Below are positions 34,128 through 46,735 of a stretch of DNA of 64,000 nt, one piece after another. Positions within the stretch are counted from its first letter, which is position 1; each line of letters opens with the position of its first letter. The translations under genes and the position numbers were made by a program. The DNA is from Moringa oleifera (Eukaryota > Streptophyta > Magnoliopsida > Brassicales > Moringaceae): NCBI GenBank assembly GCA_021397835.1, contig JAJFZO010000575.1, positions 67,001 to 131,000 on the forward strand, read 5' to 3'. The notes below the pieces were generated by a model. It was not told where the DNA came from. It worked only from the letters and a program-made list of their open reading frames with translations, and did not search any database.

Positions 34128-36062
34128 TATAGAGCATGTTTGCATTGATAAAAGACTGTGGGCACAGTTATCGAGCTATAGAAGTTTAGAAAAAGCCTGG
34201 TGACTAACACTGTTGTAGAGCAACATCAAGCATTGATCGTTAGTGCTGCTGTGAATTGTGATGTTGGGTAGGGTACCCTTATCGACAAAATGATGAAGAA
34301 TAAAGATGGGAGGAGATTTACTGATTTTGTGATCATAAACCAACAGGATCTTCACCTTAATGCACAAAGGTAAGCTGAGAGGTTTGTCATGCATCATTAA
34401 TGACAGTACCGTGTTGGTTCCAACTTAAAACTCCTTGAGAGAAGTTTCAGTACTCGTTAATTTGCACCCAATAAATTAAAGGGAAACCTAATCCACGAGT
34501 ACCGTTCCGCCCATGTTTTCATGTATTCGGTTTGGCTAACATATGGGACCAAAAGCTGCCAGCATTAGCTTGCTCACAAAGTACGCACAAATTATATATC
34601 GATGTCTTTAAGGAGAGAAGTGTCGACATATGGGGGGGGACGGTGTCTTTGAGCTTACTTTTTCTATGGGATTTTTATGTGCTTTTCATCTAGCAAAGTT
34701 TCCATGGAGAGAGAGAGAGTCATTTAGATGGGAGTTTAGAAGTGAAGATCGCCTAACAGGTAATAAAAATGTTCTTTTACACAATTAATGTAGCAAAAGC
34801 AAGGGGTGGGCTTATGGCGGACCCAGAGCTTCCAACAAAGATAGTAAGAGTTGATTGTCCAGGTAATGCTGGCAGGACTTTAGGCGGTGGAGATGTCAGA
34901 TATGGGTGCCTGCTCCTCGAGGGGGAAAAGAAAAACATCCGAGCATGAAGCGTTAGAGTGAACAAGTTCGATAGAGGGAGAGAGAGTTGGAAGGGGCCAA
35001 GGTGCGTGGAGGAATTGGGTCCTCAGATGTATCTAATAAGTTAGAAAGATGATTTGTCCTGTCTCTCTGATATTGATCCCCATGAGAAATTTTAGGAAAA
35101 GGCATGATTATGTCTTTTCTGTAAAACCCTTTTGTCTCCTACTTTACATCTAATGAATCAATGGGACAGATAATTTTTTTGAGTGTCACAACCATCCAAC
35201 AGATAATTATGCCTCTTTTTCTTACTTTGGAGTAAAAAAAAAAAAAAAAGTAATTTGTTGTGGATATACAGAAGCCCCATATGAGAAGATGAGAGATAAA
35301 GAATAAGAATGGCAGGCAAGACCATCACAAAGGATAAGGTAGAAGATAGAGGAGACATGTTTGGTTTTTCAAGATAACCAATGGAAAGTCTATTCCGTGA
35401 GCTGCCTCGGCAGGACTCATGTTATTGCTGCTTCACATCACAAAACTTGTGTGCTGTCATTACCCATATGGTAGCAGTGCATTACTTGTTGAGTTTCTGT
35501 TAGTCTTGGGGACGTGCAGTAGTGAGCATTGCTTGCTTCGAACATGGACAGAGTAGTAATCCATTTACCCTGAATCCTGGGTCGTCTGTGTTGTCACTGA
35601 TAAAGTCATAAAACTCGGACAAACGCATGTGATTGGGGCCTCCGGCCCACCTAGACCTAGCTACAGCTTTCACCAAAAACAGTAGCTTCCGATTCTTTTT
35701 CACAACGCAACTTCTTTGATTATGCGGCCCATATTTAACAGGCCCCCTCATCCAATTTATTTTCCTTGTTAGATTTGTCAGGGTATCCCATTGTTATCGT
35801 TTCCCCCCAATTTCTACAAATGATAATGTCCTTGAGAATGATAAAGACTTTATCATAAATAAGAATGTAACTCGTGTGTTTTTCTTTCAAATTCACCATA
35901 CATAAACCAAGGATCACTTTGTCAAAGGCACTGCTTTGCAGAACCATTGCGATCAAAGTCTTCCTTCCCAAAAGCAAGTATCCTCGTTAATGCAAACTGA
36001 TGCCCCAGTAGCATGCAGAGAACAGCAGTCAGCTATAGCAGCCAATCCATAAGGGCTTCCAT
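30864..36062. other. 5.2-kb gene-free stretch between GH3 and the EF-hand gene
   Basis: No ORF here resembles a known family. The longest frames are under 85 codons and lack motifs. Simple repeats include a TA run at 34098-34125, an A run at 35235-35249 and an AG run at about 34711-34720. I looked for familiar plant miRNA sequences and saw none. It is probably the long upstream region of the auxin-responsive GH3 gene plus the 3' flank of the EF-hand gene. Confidence 0.45.
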
Positions 36063-36428
36063 TCAAAATCCAGAATTGTTTGTCAGCTCCCCCAGGAGTA
36101 CCTCCTCAAGCCAAAACCGAGACTCTTCCATCAACTCGGGGCTCAATCTGAACATCAACACGCAGAACTCCATCTGATTGAGGGCGCCATCACCGTCAAG
36201 GTCACCTTCCTTCACCATGCTTAGAAGCTCATCCTCCCTCAAGTCCTGCAGCCCCAGCATTGCAGAGTTCCTCTTCAAGCTCTCCACGGTGATCACCCCC
36301 TTGGCTTTATCCATCAGCAGCTCGAACCCGCTACAGAGTTCCCTGACGAGGCCCTCGCCACCCAGCTTCTCAGCCATCACTGGCAAGAGGTCCTCGAAAT
36401 CAGCCCTCTTATCGAACCCTGCAGCCAT
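36063..36428 (-). CDS. PBP1: Single EF-hand calcium-binding protein, PBP1/KIC type
   Basis: An intronless gene of 121 residues, which is the family length. It carries one canonical EF-hand loop, DLDGDGALNQME (about residues 79-90), followed by FCVLMFRLSPELMEES, the hallmark segment of the PINOID-binding protein 1 / KCBP-interacting Ca2+-binding protein group. The preceding ELCSGFELLMDKAKGVITVESLKRN is also typical; its first EF-hand is degenerate. The ATG at 36428 (MAAGFDKRADF) is chosen; the longer frame to 36563 adds 45 residues of 5' UTR translation including repetitive TATATA-derived sequence. By analogy it senses Ca2+ and links it to PINOID kinase and auxin transport, or to the kinesin KCBP. 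Confidence 0.88.
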   Translation of the reverse strand: MAAGFDKRADFEDLLPVMAEKLGGEGLVRELCSGFELLMDKAKGVITVESLKRNSAMLGLQDLREDELLSMVKEGDLDGDGALNQMEFCVLMFRLSPELMEESRFWLEEVLLGELTNNSGF

Positions 36429-37244
36429 TTTTGTTGGATGTATATGGAATGTTTCCCTTCGGTTTGTCCGTAAATGTGCATGTGATATACGATATATGTA
36501 CATATATAGAAGGAGAGAAAGGTGTAGAGAGATTCTCATCGGAAGGAGGAAGGTGGGTTGCAAGTGTTGCGGTGTTGCTATGGATGACAGCCAAGGAACA
36601 GAGTTAATTGCTGGTCGGCTCTGATTCTGTTTGGGGGTTTCTCAGAAGATGCAATTGTACGTTGGGGTCACTGGAAATTGTTTTTGTTGCTTTTTGTCTC
36701 CTTTTGACTTGGCCTTGGCGGTCTGGCCGGGAACCCGGAAGGAAGGGGTGCGGTTCCAAGTTATAGTTTTCTTGACACGAATCCACGAATCCATTAAAAA
36801 AGTATTTTAGGCAGTAAAAGATGATACCTGCAGACGTGAGTATGCATAGAAAATTTCAACACAAAAGCTTCCATTCACATCCCCCAACACAGCATTGGAA
36901 ACAAATGTGAATTTCAAACTTTGCTGCAGCAGCTGTATATGTGTAATATACGCGTGGAGCTCCCTATCTGTCTATCTGTCAGGACGCGGGGTGTACACCT
37001 ATCTGGACCAATAACTTCAGAAAATTTAGAAATATTATGTACTAGTATGAAAGGAGATAAACACCATTGTAGTCAACAGTTCTGGAGATATAGGCCACCT
37101 GTCCGAAGAATCAAAGATATAAAGTTACTGAACAGAAACATAAAATACAAGTAACAAGACACACCTATATGGCACTAAATTGATATTTTATTAAGCCTTT
37201 ATAAAATTCTTCGTCAGGAAAATACTCATAAGGAGCACCCTGTG
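36429..37244. other. Promoter of the EF-hand gene and 3' flank of the receptor kinase
   Basis: TATATATG-type words near 36490-36505 lie upstream of the EF-hand ATG on the minus strand. No other gene is seen. Confidence 0.4.
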
Positions 37245-40200
37245 CTATCTGCCATCTTCCAGAGTTATCGTCAACTCATTACAGGAGCATGTCTCTGGCT
37301 TGCTAGACGAGGAAGCTCTGCTAGAAGGGCATCGTCTAACTACAAATGCTGGCTGTTTAGGAGTTGGAAGACTACAAGTTTCACTGCCAAGCATGAATAT
37401 AACATTGGACATGGAAGGACGATCGTTTGGATCTTCCTGTACACACAGTAGTCCAACATTCAGACACTTCAAAAATTCATTCTCATTGCAAGTTTCTTGT
37501 GAAGTCCGGTCCAACAAATCCAATGCCTTTTCTTCTTTCCACAAATGCCACGCCTGCAAGCAGTTTTAAAATGGGAGGCATTGTTAAATAGATGATTATC
37601 AAAGACTTACCAGGAAAGAAAGTCGAACCAACTTACATAGCCTAGAAGGCTTAAAGATTGTTCAGGCTGATAAAATCCTGTATTCCTTTTCCCGCTGATA
37701 GTCTCAATCACCACAACACCAAAGCTAAAAACATCCGACTTAAAAGAAAATAGCCCATCTAATGCATATTCAGGAGACATGTAGCCACTGCATTACAAAC
37801 AGTCAAAAATTAACCCATGTAACTGATACTGGAACTGCAGAGCCTATATTGTTACGCCAACCAAGTTTAGCGCAGATATATTGTGATGCACAAGCTGAGC
37901 AATTGTATAGAACTTACTAAGTTCCAACGACTCTGTTTGTGTTTGCTGCAGTTTCTTTGCCTCCAAAAATCCTGGCTAAGCCAAAGTCAGAAATTTTGGG
38001 GTTCATCTCTTCATCTAGCAGAATGTTACTTGTTTTCAAATCTCTGTGAATGATCCTCAACCTAGAATCTTGATGAAGATATAGGAGCCCTCGAGCTATT
38101 CCCAAAATTATGTTATATCGCATCTTCCAGTCCAACAACATGCATAGATTTCGATCTTCCAAGGTTCGCATTTTCCATTCAGGAACATGTGTTTAGTTAC
38201 TGCTGATTGGTCCACGAAGAATAAAAATTTACAGCATCTTATGCAACAAAGACAAATGGAATGTAAAGACTAACCAAATATAAAGGAATCTAGGCTTTTG
38301 TTGGGCATATATTCATAGAGCAGCATCTTTTCATCTCCTGCAACACAGTAGCCCAAAAGTCTGACAAGATTCCGATGTTGAAGCTTCGCAATCAACACAA
38401 CCTCATTTTTAAATTCCTGTAGACCTTGTCCAGAACCACTTGAAAGCCTTTTCACAGCAACTTCCTGTCCCCCGGGAAGCTTACCCTGATGTACCAGATA
38501 AAACATAACTGTTTAGTGCGGAACAAGTTGAGAAATTCCATATTGGAGAAAAAAGGATATACCTTGTAAACAGGCCCAAATCCCCCCTGTCCTAGCTTGT
38601 TTGCAGTTGAGAAATTTTTTGTAGCAGCCATTATGGTTTCAAGGTCAAAGAAAGGTACGTCTACCCCATCCGTTTCATCTCGTTTGAACCGATCTGAGTC
38701 AATCAAATCTTTGACATGTCTCTCACTGCCATACAAATGAAATGCTGGGTTTCTTTGAATATTACCCCTGCTTTCTGAATTCAAAGGTGAACTTTACCGC
38801 TTAGCAGCATGCTATTCAGTATTCATACAGGAGAACTCCAAAGTTAGTGTATTTAAAGAGAATATTACCCAGTCCTTTGGACACTTTTCTTCTTTGCATA
38901 TATATATAACTAATGGTAGTTGCAAGAACAATTAGAACACCTAAACTTGTAAAAGTCACTGCAATGATCAAAGATGGGGGTATTTTTCCTCCAGAAAGTC
39001 CATATTGCTGCCTGCCAGGACCCCCTTCTGCAAGGACAAACAAGGATGATTTTAACTTATTAGACACACTAAATGCACTCGCATACTCTTTGGGAAGCAA
39101 TACTAAGAAATAGTGGTAAGTTACATTGAAATGTTTACTGTCCAGATATGTACAATGCTTTGAAACATATTAAGTGAATGCATACCATCTAGACACCAGA
39201 TACTATTGCGGTATATCAAGAAGATTCAGAATTATAAGGAGAAGGCCCCTTTTAAAGTTCTGGGGTAAGTTATGATTGCTGTTTAGCAAACTATACCTGT
39301 GTTAGGCATTGCCCTCACCGTTATTGGTCAAATTCATTGGCCATCCAATAAACCTATTTGAGTTCTAAAAACTAGATTTATCAGTCTTACCTTCTGTACA
39401 ATTCAAAGTCCATCCATCCCATCTAAAGTTTGTATTGCAGAGGCATCGTTTCTTTCCATGTCCCGTTTCTTTGCAAGTTGCATTTGGCCAATCCTTGCAG
39501 TCTACAGATGAAGAGCAAGTTGGCTCCAATGGAGGGTCCCAAGTCATCTCTAATTCAATACCACCTGTAATTGGGTCTTTGTTGCACCAGCCAGTTGTAT
39601 GAAATGGCAATGACTGCTTAAGCTCCAAAATTTTGTCAATTGAGCTTCTACCCATACAGTTATCTGTATCTTTGGTTTGGATGACGAATTTTCGTGTTTC
39701 TGGATCTATGCTTGTCACCTGATAGATTCCACTAGCAACCTCAAAGCTAACCTGACCAGTAGAGACATTACAATGGAAATTGAGGTACGTTATGTCACCA
39801 CATTTCGGTCCTGTGCTAAGGGGATAAGGAATCACGTTTGCACCACAGCTCTGACAACTTCTTCCCACTGGTTCTGCAAAGATGGAATGTATTGGCATTC
39901 AATAACAAAATAGAATCAGGCTACTGCCTTGTTTGCTACTGGGAAATTGCAACTTCTCAAGCCCCTTTTGCAAACAGCTTCGGATAACACAGGTAACATG
40001 AAACAGAGTGAGCATACTGCATTGGTCAATGTTAACAAGGTAACTTTGAGATTACAGGTCATTTTCACATTTTCTTAAGGATCACTGTTATGATAAATCT
40101 GAGAATTATGCTACACAAGTTCACAAGCCCCAACTGCCATTCGACTAAGTTGCCACTATGAAGATCTAGAAATTCCTTCCCATCTAGGTTTTCAAATAGG

Positions 40201-41790
40201 CTGTCGAAACTCAACATTGTGTGACAAACAATTGTTGTGAGAGAGTGCTAAATCTAGATTCATAGTGGCACAGTGAAGGTGTGAACAATCAATATCTCAC
40301 CCCATGGCATAACTACTCTACTTAACTCAGAAGCATTCTCACCAGGTTCAACTCATACAAATGAAACTGTACCACATAAACATCTACATGTGAGGCAATT
40401 TAAGTGCTAATGGACTCAAGCATTTTAAAATGAAAAAAGAAATTGTACCTATGCCTGAAACTGCAACTCTGACATTAATGTGATGATTGCTTTCATATCT
40501 TTCCTGGAGATTGTTGAGATCTTGTGACCATATCCAGCAGGCAGCACCGCCAATGCCCCCCTGTTGTGCCATTTCAGCTTCTTCATATGAGTAAGCTTGG
40601 CACTGGCAGTTGTTGAGGCACTCTAATTTGCATTCCGTCTCATTCTTAGCATTAAATTGAGAGTCTGGACTTCCCACTTCCATGATGTTCAAATCCAAGA
40701 ATGTATTACTTTCAGCATCTTTACTGCATATTGTTGATTCTCTGGTGCATCCACCGCTGTAATCTCCTCTGTTCCAATTCTCTGACAATGTTGGTTTGAA
40801 ACCAGGCAAACACTTGCACATCAGCTCATTCCTGCTATTACAGCTACCAAAATTTCCACAGGCATTGTACGCACTACATCTATCTCTGGGTTCAGCCCAA
40901 ATCTGCGCCCAGATCTTCTCACCATCCAATTTAAAATACTGAGCTTGGCCTAGGTAACTCAGGATGAACCTTGTATTGCTGTATAATGATGATGTGAGGG
41001 GTGGCACCGAAGCATTGTGTACCGTGATAATGGATGTGAAATTTGACAGAAAGTAGGAAATAGCATAGGGCATTTGATCAGAACCAATGAATTTACCAGA
41101 AACTCCACTTTTCCAGTATCTCATTGATCTTTTCCAAATGATAAACTGATTGTCTTCATCTTGATCTAGCTGAAAAGTAAAGTTCCCTGGTGCTGGGTCA
41201 TCATAACTTATCCACGAAGTTAAGGTTAAATTTTCATCCATTCTCATGCCTAGGAGAAATGTATCCGTCGGGTTATGAAAACTCTGCCAGAGCGTTATTG
41301 TTGAGTGACTTTTTTGGTCGTCATCGATTATGACAAGGTTTCCATTGTCCATTAGTTTCGCTGTCCTGTATGCAGAAAATGAAGTTTGAAGATATGTCCT
41401 CCAGTGGGATTTTCGGTTTCCATCCAGCAGGTTGAGGTTGCCATCTTCCGTAATGGCAAGGACTCCACTGCGATCCAATAGTGGGTTGTCTCGATTGGCT
41501 ACCCATACAACAGTCTGTGGATTTAACTGGAAATACCATATCCCGACGTACCTTCTACCGTCAGAGCTTCCGTTAGGGGTAAAGAATCCAAGTTGAAATT
41601 TTTCTCCAGGCGAAACAAGAGTGTCTCCTCGGCGGTCACTAATTAAACTGCGTAATGTTATGGCATCTTTAGCAGAAGAACATAGAAGAGAATGGTTCAA
41701 CAGAGACGAGTACCAAAAGATGGCAGATATCATCAGCCTAAATGACCGTGCAATGATGATTATTCTTCTGACTTTGCTTCTTTCACCCAT
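37245..41790 (-). CDS. G-type lectin S-receptor-like Ser/Thr protein kinase
   Basis: Eight exons join in frame to 1034 residues: 40449-41790, 39391-39873, 38869-39027, 38563-38774, 38275-38485, 37918-38155, 37637-37787 and 37245-37553. Exon 1 encodes a signal peptide, a B-lectin domain ([18 protein letters not shown]), an S-locus glycoprotein domain and a PAN/apple domain ([16 protein letters not shown]). Exon 2 is an extra Cys-rich module resembling GUB_WAK ([20 protein letters not shown]). Exon 3 gives the transmembrane helix. The kinase has [15 protein letters not shown], an RD-type HRDLKTSN near residue 840, DFGLAR and [10 protein letters not shown]. It is a plasma-membrane receptor kinase with unknown ligand. 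The length and extra module fit At4g03230 rather than the shorter typical family members. The exon 6 acceptor (TTGGAAG) is weak but keeps frame. Confidence 0.92.
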
Positions 41791-43170
41791 TGCCCATCAA
41801 TATGGAAGAAATGTTGAAGTGGCCAGAATTTGCTAAGTAGGAAGCATGTACAAAGACGGTAGCCAATGACCTAGTTTCCACAAACCCTGCTCTTGGAAGT
41901 CATATTTAGGTGCTTTCACCAGGCGAAAGTGGCCTGCAACTGCAAGGTAACTTGAGAAGCAGTTAAGAGTATTGACAAGTAATTCTAATTTGGGTTTGTT
42001 TGTGGGGATATTGAAATGGGTAAGACGAATTGAAACGGCAAATGCTGTAGACAGACCGTCTTCGATATAATTGGTGAAAACTGGACAGACTCGAAGATGA
42101 TGTGCGGACACTGCTCGCTCATAGGAAATGGAGCTGAATTATTGAAAAGGCAAGCAGCAGTGCAGTGCAGTGCAGCAGCAGGTATGGGCATGAAGTCAAA
42201 GGCTATGGAATTTGTTTCTTTCATCTTTCAAGTTTTTGGGCCCTCTAGTTTTACTTTTGGTTCCTCTTTTTGTGAGATTTAAGATGCGATTACGCGGGTC
42301 TTACATATAAATCCAAATCTGTTCTGTCTTTCTCCCTTGTATTTTTATTATTGGAGAGATAATGACACGATAAGCCAACCGGCATGGCTATAATGGCCAA
42401 AACAGTCAACAGTACAGTACATGCATCCCAGCAGCATGCCAAAGTTCTCGTGCTCCTCTTAATGTGAAGCATCACTAAAGAGATAGGTGGTTTTGTTCAA
42501 AGTTCGGAATCCTTGTGCCCAAAATCTTTTATTGTAGGCCCAAAATTAATATGGCCCAAGCTTCTATTGTGGAGGCTGTTCTGTTAGCATTATGTGAAAC
42601 CCATAGTAGTTATTACGAACAAAAACACCTGGACCTGGAACCTGGCGGTGGCGGATAATTGGCGGCGGAAATAAAGGCCAATATCCAAGGGGGTGGGGCC
42701 CACTGGTAGAGCTCACGGATCCCAAACCAAGTGGAGGCCCCCACAGACACAGCTGAACCACATCCAGCCACGTCATCGAATCGGAATCTGGGCGCTATCT
42801 AAATGCCACGCGGAAGGCACGTCACACCTCAACTGCAAAGATATTTTTTAAATATATATATATATATATATATATCTGTGCAGTGAACCTTGGACACATG
42901 ACCACATCAACCACGCAATCCATCACGGTCTCTTCACCCAACACCTGGCACTCACACCTCCTCCTAACAAAATTTCCCAAAACTATAAATTCAAATCTCC
43001 GTGTGCGCGTGTGCGCGTGTGTTTGGTGTTTGCCATGAATATTGCAGACTTCACTAAATTAACTCATTCATTCTTCTCAATGCGATCAAATTAGTTCCAA
43101 TAATAGGTATAGCTTTGTGTTTGGTCAATTGGTAATTTCAAGTTAAAAGGCAGGGAGGGGTTTTCCTAGT
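41791..43170. other. Divergent promoter region of receptor kinase and BBX genes
   Basis: It has no recognisable gene. It holds a TA dinucleotide run at about 42850-42874 and a GTGCGC/GTGTG tract near 43002-43022. Two CACGTCA elements (42769-42775 and 42818-42824) are described separately. Confidence 0.45.
42769..42824. promoter_or_regulatory. Paired ACGT elements (CACGTCA x2)
   Basis: CACGTCA occurs at 42769-42775 and 42818-42824, 49 bases apart and about 520-570 bases before the BBX start. Its complement TGACGTG is a hybrid C/G-box word bound by bZIP factors such as HY5 and ABRE binders. A role in light control of the B-box gene is inferred. Confidence 0.4.
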
Positions 43171-43174
43171 CCTA

Positions 43175-43183
43175 GCTATAAAC
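43175..43183 (+). promoter_or_regulatory. TATA box of the BBX gene
   Basis: GCTATAAAC lies about 160 bases before the ATG at 43340 and fits a leader of about 130 bases. Confidence 0.6.
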
Positions 43184-43339
43184 CGTTGCACTTCCTCTTT
43201 GCCTTCCTCCACTCTTTCTCCCTGATTCCTCAATCCTGATCGCGCAAGGACCCTTCAACCGAAACCCTTTTCGCGTTTCTTTTGAGACCAAACAACATAA
43301 TCGTCTAACATAAATATATATACACCCAAAAGGTGGAAC

Positions 43340-44410
43340 ATGAAGGACTGCGCCTTATGCCAACTCCCCGCCAGAGCATACTGTGAATCGGACCAGGCCA
43401 GTCTCTGCTGGGATTGCGATGCCAAGGTCCACGGAGCCAACTTCCTGGTCGCCAGACACTCCAGGACCCTCCTTTGCCGCCTCTGCTACTCTCTCTCTCC
43501 GTGGAATGCCTCCGGCGCCAAGCTTGGCCATACTGTTTCTGTCTGCCACAGCTGCGTACACCAACAGAACCCTGTACGCAGCGAAGAGAGTGACGCTGGG
43601 AATGATGATGATGATGATGAGATCCGTACAGAAGATGACGACGATGATTTTGGGCAGGAGGATGGAGAGAATCAGGTGGTGCCGTGGTCAACAACCGCAA
43701 CACCGCCACCTGCTACAAGCTCTTCCAGCAGCGAAGAATCTGTCATGACTAGATTTTCCTTCAAGCGTATGAGACCAAATGCTTTAGATTCTACTCAGGT
43801 ATTTTTCCTCTTCGTATTGCTTCCATTTATTCTTGCTTCTGCTTGCTGAGGAGAAAAGGGAAATATTCTTCCTGCTTTTCCTCTGTTTAGTTTCCCTTCA
43901 AGTTTTTCCATCTTCTTTGGTTTCATTGATTTTGAGAAATACATTTCACTATCTTCACTTTAATTAGTTCCTTTTTTTTCCTTGTAGTTTTTGCTTTCTT
44001 TGATTTTAAATGTTGATTTCATGTTTTTCTGATTAACTATGCTTAGGTCATCTTTGATTTTACGGTAGACATTTTAGCGATATGGTCGCATAAATTTCGC
44101 ATTTTATCATCAAATGGAGGTATATGAAATGTCCTGATACAGAGTGTAAGTAATTACACAGGAGGAATTTAACCGCTCGCCATCTCAACAGAAGTGTGGT
44201 TCACCATTGGCGACTCAGGGGATCGGGTCCAGGCGCGATGATGAAGTCACTTCGGTTGCCCGCAACGCGAGGTCATTGAAAGACAGCAGAACTGAATCGA
44301 CCAAACCGTTTGAGGTTCAGGTTCCGGCCGATTCCAAATCCACTGTCGTTGGGGTGTTGGAGAAGCTATACGGAGTAACGCAAAGGGAAGATGTTGATGT
44401 TGGTGGGTAG
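43340..44410 (+). CDS. BBX28: B-box zinc finger protein, BBX28/BBX29 type
   Basis: Two exons, 43340-43798 and 44162-44410, join at CAG|GTATTT and CACAG|GAGG to give 235 residues. The N-terminal B-box carries CALCQLPARAYCESDQ, CWDCDAKVHGANFLVARHSR and LLCRLC. A second zinc-type segment (PWNASGAKLGHTVSVCHSC) follows, as in the single-B-box BBX28/29 group. Next comes a run of Asp/Glu (about residues 88-113) and the group signature ENQVVPWS. There is no CCT domain. BBX28 of Arabidopsis restrains HY5 and photomorphogenesis; a similar role is inferred. The reading frame beyond 43798 in exon 1 is intronic. The choice between BBX28 and BBX29 is not resolved. Confidence 0.9.
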
Positions 44411-46650
44411 GACTGTTTAAAAGATTTTTATGGTTAGTCTAACAAAGAAACAGTTGATTAGTTGTTAACAAATACTGGGAGCCTCCAAATTAATGGTGAT
44501 CTTTGTTTTGATATTGTTCACTGTGATTTGCTTTGGGTTGTTTGTGCTTGGATTTTTGCGTGGAGATGTACTTCATGTATTAGAATGAGAAAGCCTGGCA
44601 ATGGTAGGGGATGAAATTTTTTGACCCACTGCCCCCTAGAAAAAGGTCAGAGTTATTAAAAATTTACTTTATGCACACATATAAATGCTAGTTTGATGCT
44701 TGAGCTTGTTTTTGGGCTTCCGATCAGCTTTATTAAATGATATACGTAGCAGCCTTATGAGGATGGGTGTTGAGGTGAGTGTGGGTCAACCTCTAAAGTG
44801 AGTTCGGATAGAGTAGTAGAGTGTGAGGGACTCAGAGAAAGGGTGGGCCGATACCATCCAGTTTGATGGAGTGTAGTGTGGACTGTGGAGATAGCGTTTT
44901 TCTCTCAGTAACAGTAATTGTAAGTCTATCGGAGTACATGACAGAGAAGTCAAGGCCATTTTTAAAGAACATAAAGGTGCGTGTTTTATTTGTTGTGCAT
45001 TTACGAACACCGACTTTACTACCAATCAACAACTAACTGAGCTTCGGGGTGTGTCGTGCCTCATACCTCACAGGCCACTCTTTTAAAACCAGGTAAATGC
45101 ACAGTCAGATATTTGTGTAGTTTAGTTAAGAGATATTTATAGTGTTCTATGGTTTTTGTGAACCAATGTTTCACAGTGGGAGCTGAAGACTTTCGCCAAG
45201 ATACTAAAGCCAACATAACAGTCTTATTTTAGATTATTTGAAGCCAACCTGTTCTACAGATTATAGCCGGCCAAGGCATCAAGGAAAAAAAAAAAAAAAC
45301 TTCATGGGTAAGAATGCAACTTTAATGACATTAAAAAAGTTAAAACGAAAATAAAAATTAATCAGAACAATAAACTGAAATGACAAAAAAAAAAAAAAAA
45401 AGGTAAGTGGAGCCACCTGTGGTTATTAAAAATGGTGGGTGGCAGGGGGCTTTGACTGAATGAATAAAAGAAAAAGATGCAAGTAGGGACAGGAGGTGAG
45501 AATCCTTGTGGTGGAGGAAGTTGCGTGATTTTGTGTGGTGCTGGTTTCTTGCTTCTCATATCTTCTTAACCACCACCTGTACACATCATGACACATTTGA
45601 TTGATCTTAGGATACTGCCTCACCATTACCTCATCAATCATCGATGATATTCTAACTGATGATAATACACCTCAGAAAAATTATAGCTGAACCAAGTCAC
45701 TCAACTGAACAACCAGTTTCACAAGGCACCCTGATATCTTCATCTTTTTAGGCTGCAACACAAGACCTCCACGTCTCTTTTTCAGCCAGCCACCAACTAG
45801 ATGACAAATCACACCACACTGCGCAAGGATGTGAAAAAGTAATCCCTTTGGGTCAATTTTCACTGACATAACTTCCATTCCACATTTACAAATACAGTCA
45901 TGGCAATAATTCACAGAGTTTGAATCCACTGCATAAATGAAAAGCCAATTTAATGTCACAGTCACCTGAGCAAATGCATTGGACTTGGTACTTCAAAGCT
46001 GGCACTCTGAACATAGGTTAATGAGAAGAAAATCAATAAGATGGAAAATAAGAATTTGGAGAACCAAGAAGGCAAGAACCAATCCTCCTTTAATCATAGA
46101 ACTCCAACTGTCAGTGCATTTTCAGAGTCTGACAACTCATAATGAACCGAAATGTGAGATGTCCACTATGCTGTACTTATACTTTGCAGACATTTACTTT
46201 CTAGTGGAGCTGATAGGCCTTTATTATCTTTAGTCTTGAAAGTAAACAGCCAGAGTTTAAAGCTGTTTACATCTTAATCCCAGACAACTGATTGGCTAAG
46301 CAAAACTTCTGTGTTTACCCTTAATATAACATCAAAGTTGAAGCAAGCTGCTTGCAGAAGCTACAGGGGCCAACCTCTATCAACAGCTACAAGGATCATA
46401 AGGTTTATATCACTGCAGAAATAGTCAACAACTAATTCCAGCTACAGATGAACCAACAGCAATAAAATTATTTGATAATCCACCAATCAAGTAAATACCC
46501 ATCAAAAGAAATCATCGAATGAAAAAGTTGAACACCAAACACTTGTGCATATAAATACAACAATACTTCAAACAGAAGTTCATATATCTAGATATACATA
46601 CCCAACATATATGCACATATTTTAATTAAAAAAAAAAAAACTCACAGAGA
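44411..46650. other. Intergenic, no gene recognised
   Basis: About 2.2 kb downstream of BBX. A minus-strand frame at 45681-45922 starts after an ATGCAG acceptor-like site and has several Cys/His residues, but I recognise no family and no partner exon. A-rich runs occur at 45284-45299 and 45386-45401. Confidence 0.4.
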
Positions 46651-46735
46651 TCACTCCTCAGTATCATGATCACTTTCTTTCTGTTTCTTCTCTTTCTTGG
46701 CAGAAACATGCTCCAAACAGGGACAAACCTCTAAA
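46651..46735 (-). other. Possible orphan terminal exon or frataxin 3' alternative exon
   Basis: After a TTTGTTTAG acceptor-like site the minus strand reads EVCPCLEHVSAKKEKKQKE and then SDHDTEE and a stop. The Lys/Glu-rich, acid-ending tail looks protein-like, but no matching upstream exon was found between it and the frataxin stop at 47169. It may be spurious or part of a frataxin 3' UTR variant. Confidence 0.2.

Noticed and set aside
36429..36563. N-terminal extension of the EF-hand protein
   Set aside because: It translates TATA-like and leader sequence and has no counterpart in the 120-residue family.
36178..36624. 148-codon plus-strand ORF
   Set aside because: It is antisense to the EF-hand gene; Ser-rich composition is typical of a shadow frame.
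43305..43709. 134-codon minus-strand ORF with a His run
   Set aside because: It is antisense to BBX exon 1; the His run is the complement of the GATGAT codons of the Asp run.
45681..45965. 94-codon minus-strand ORF with several Cys
   Set aside because: No family, partner exon or promoter could be recognised; kept only as a note in the intergenic entry.
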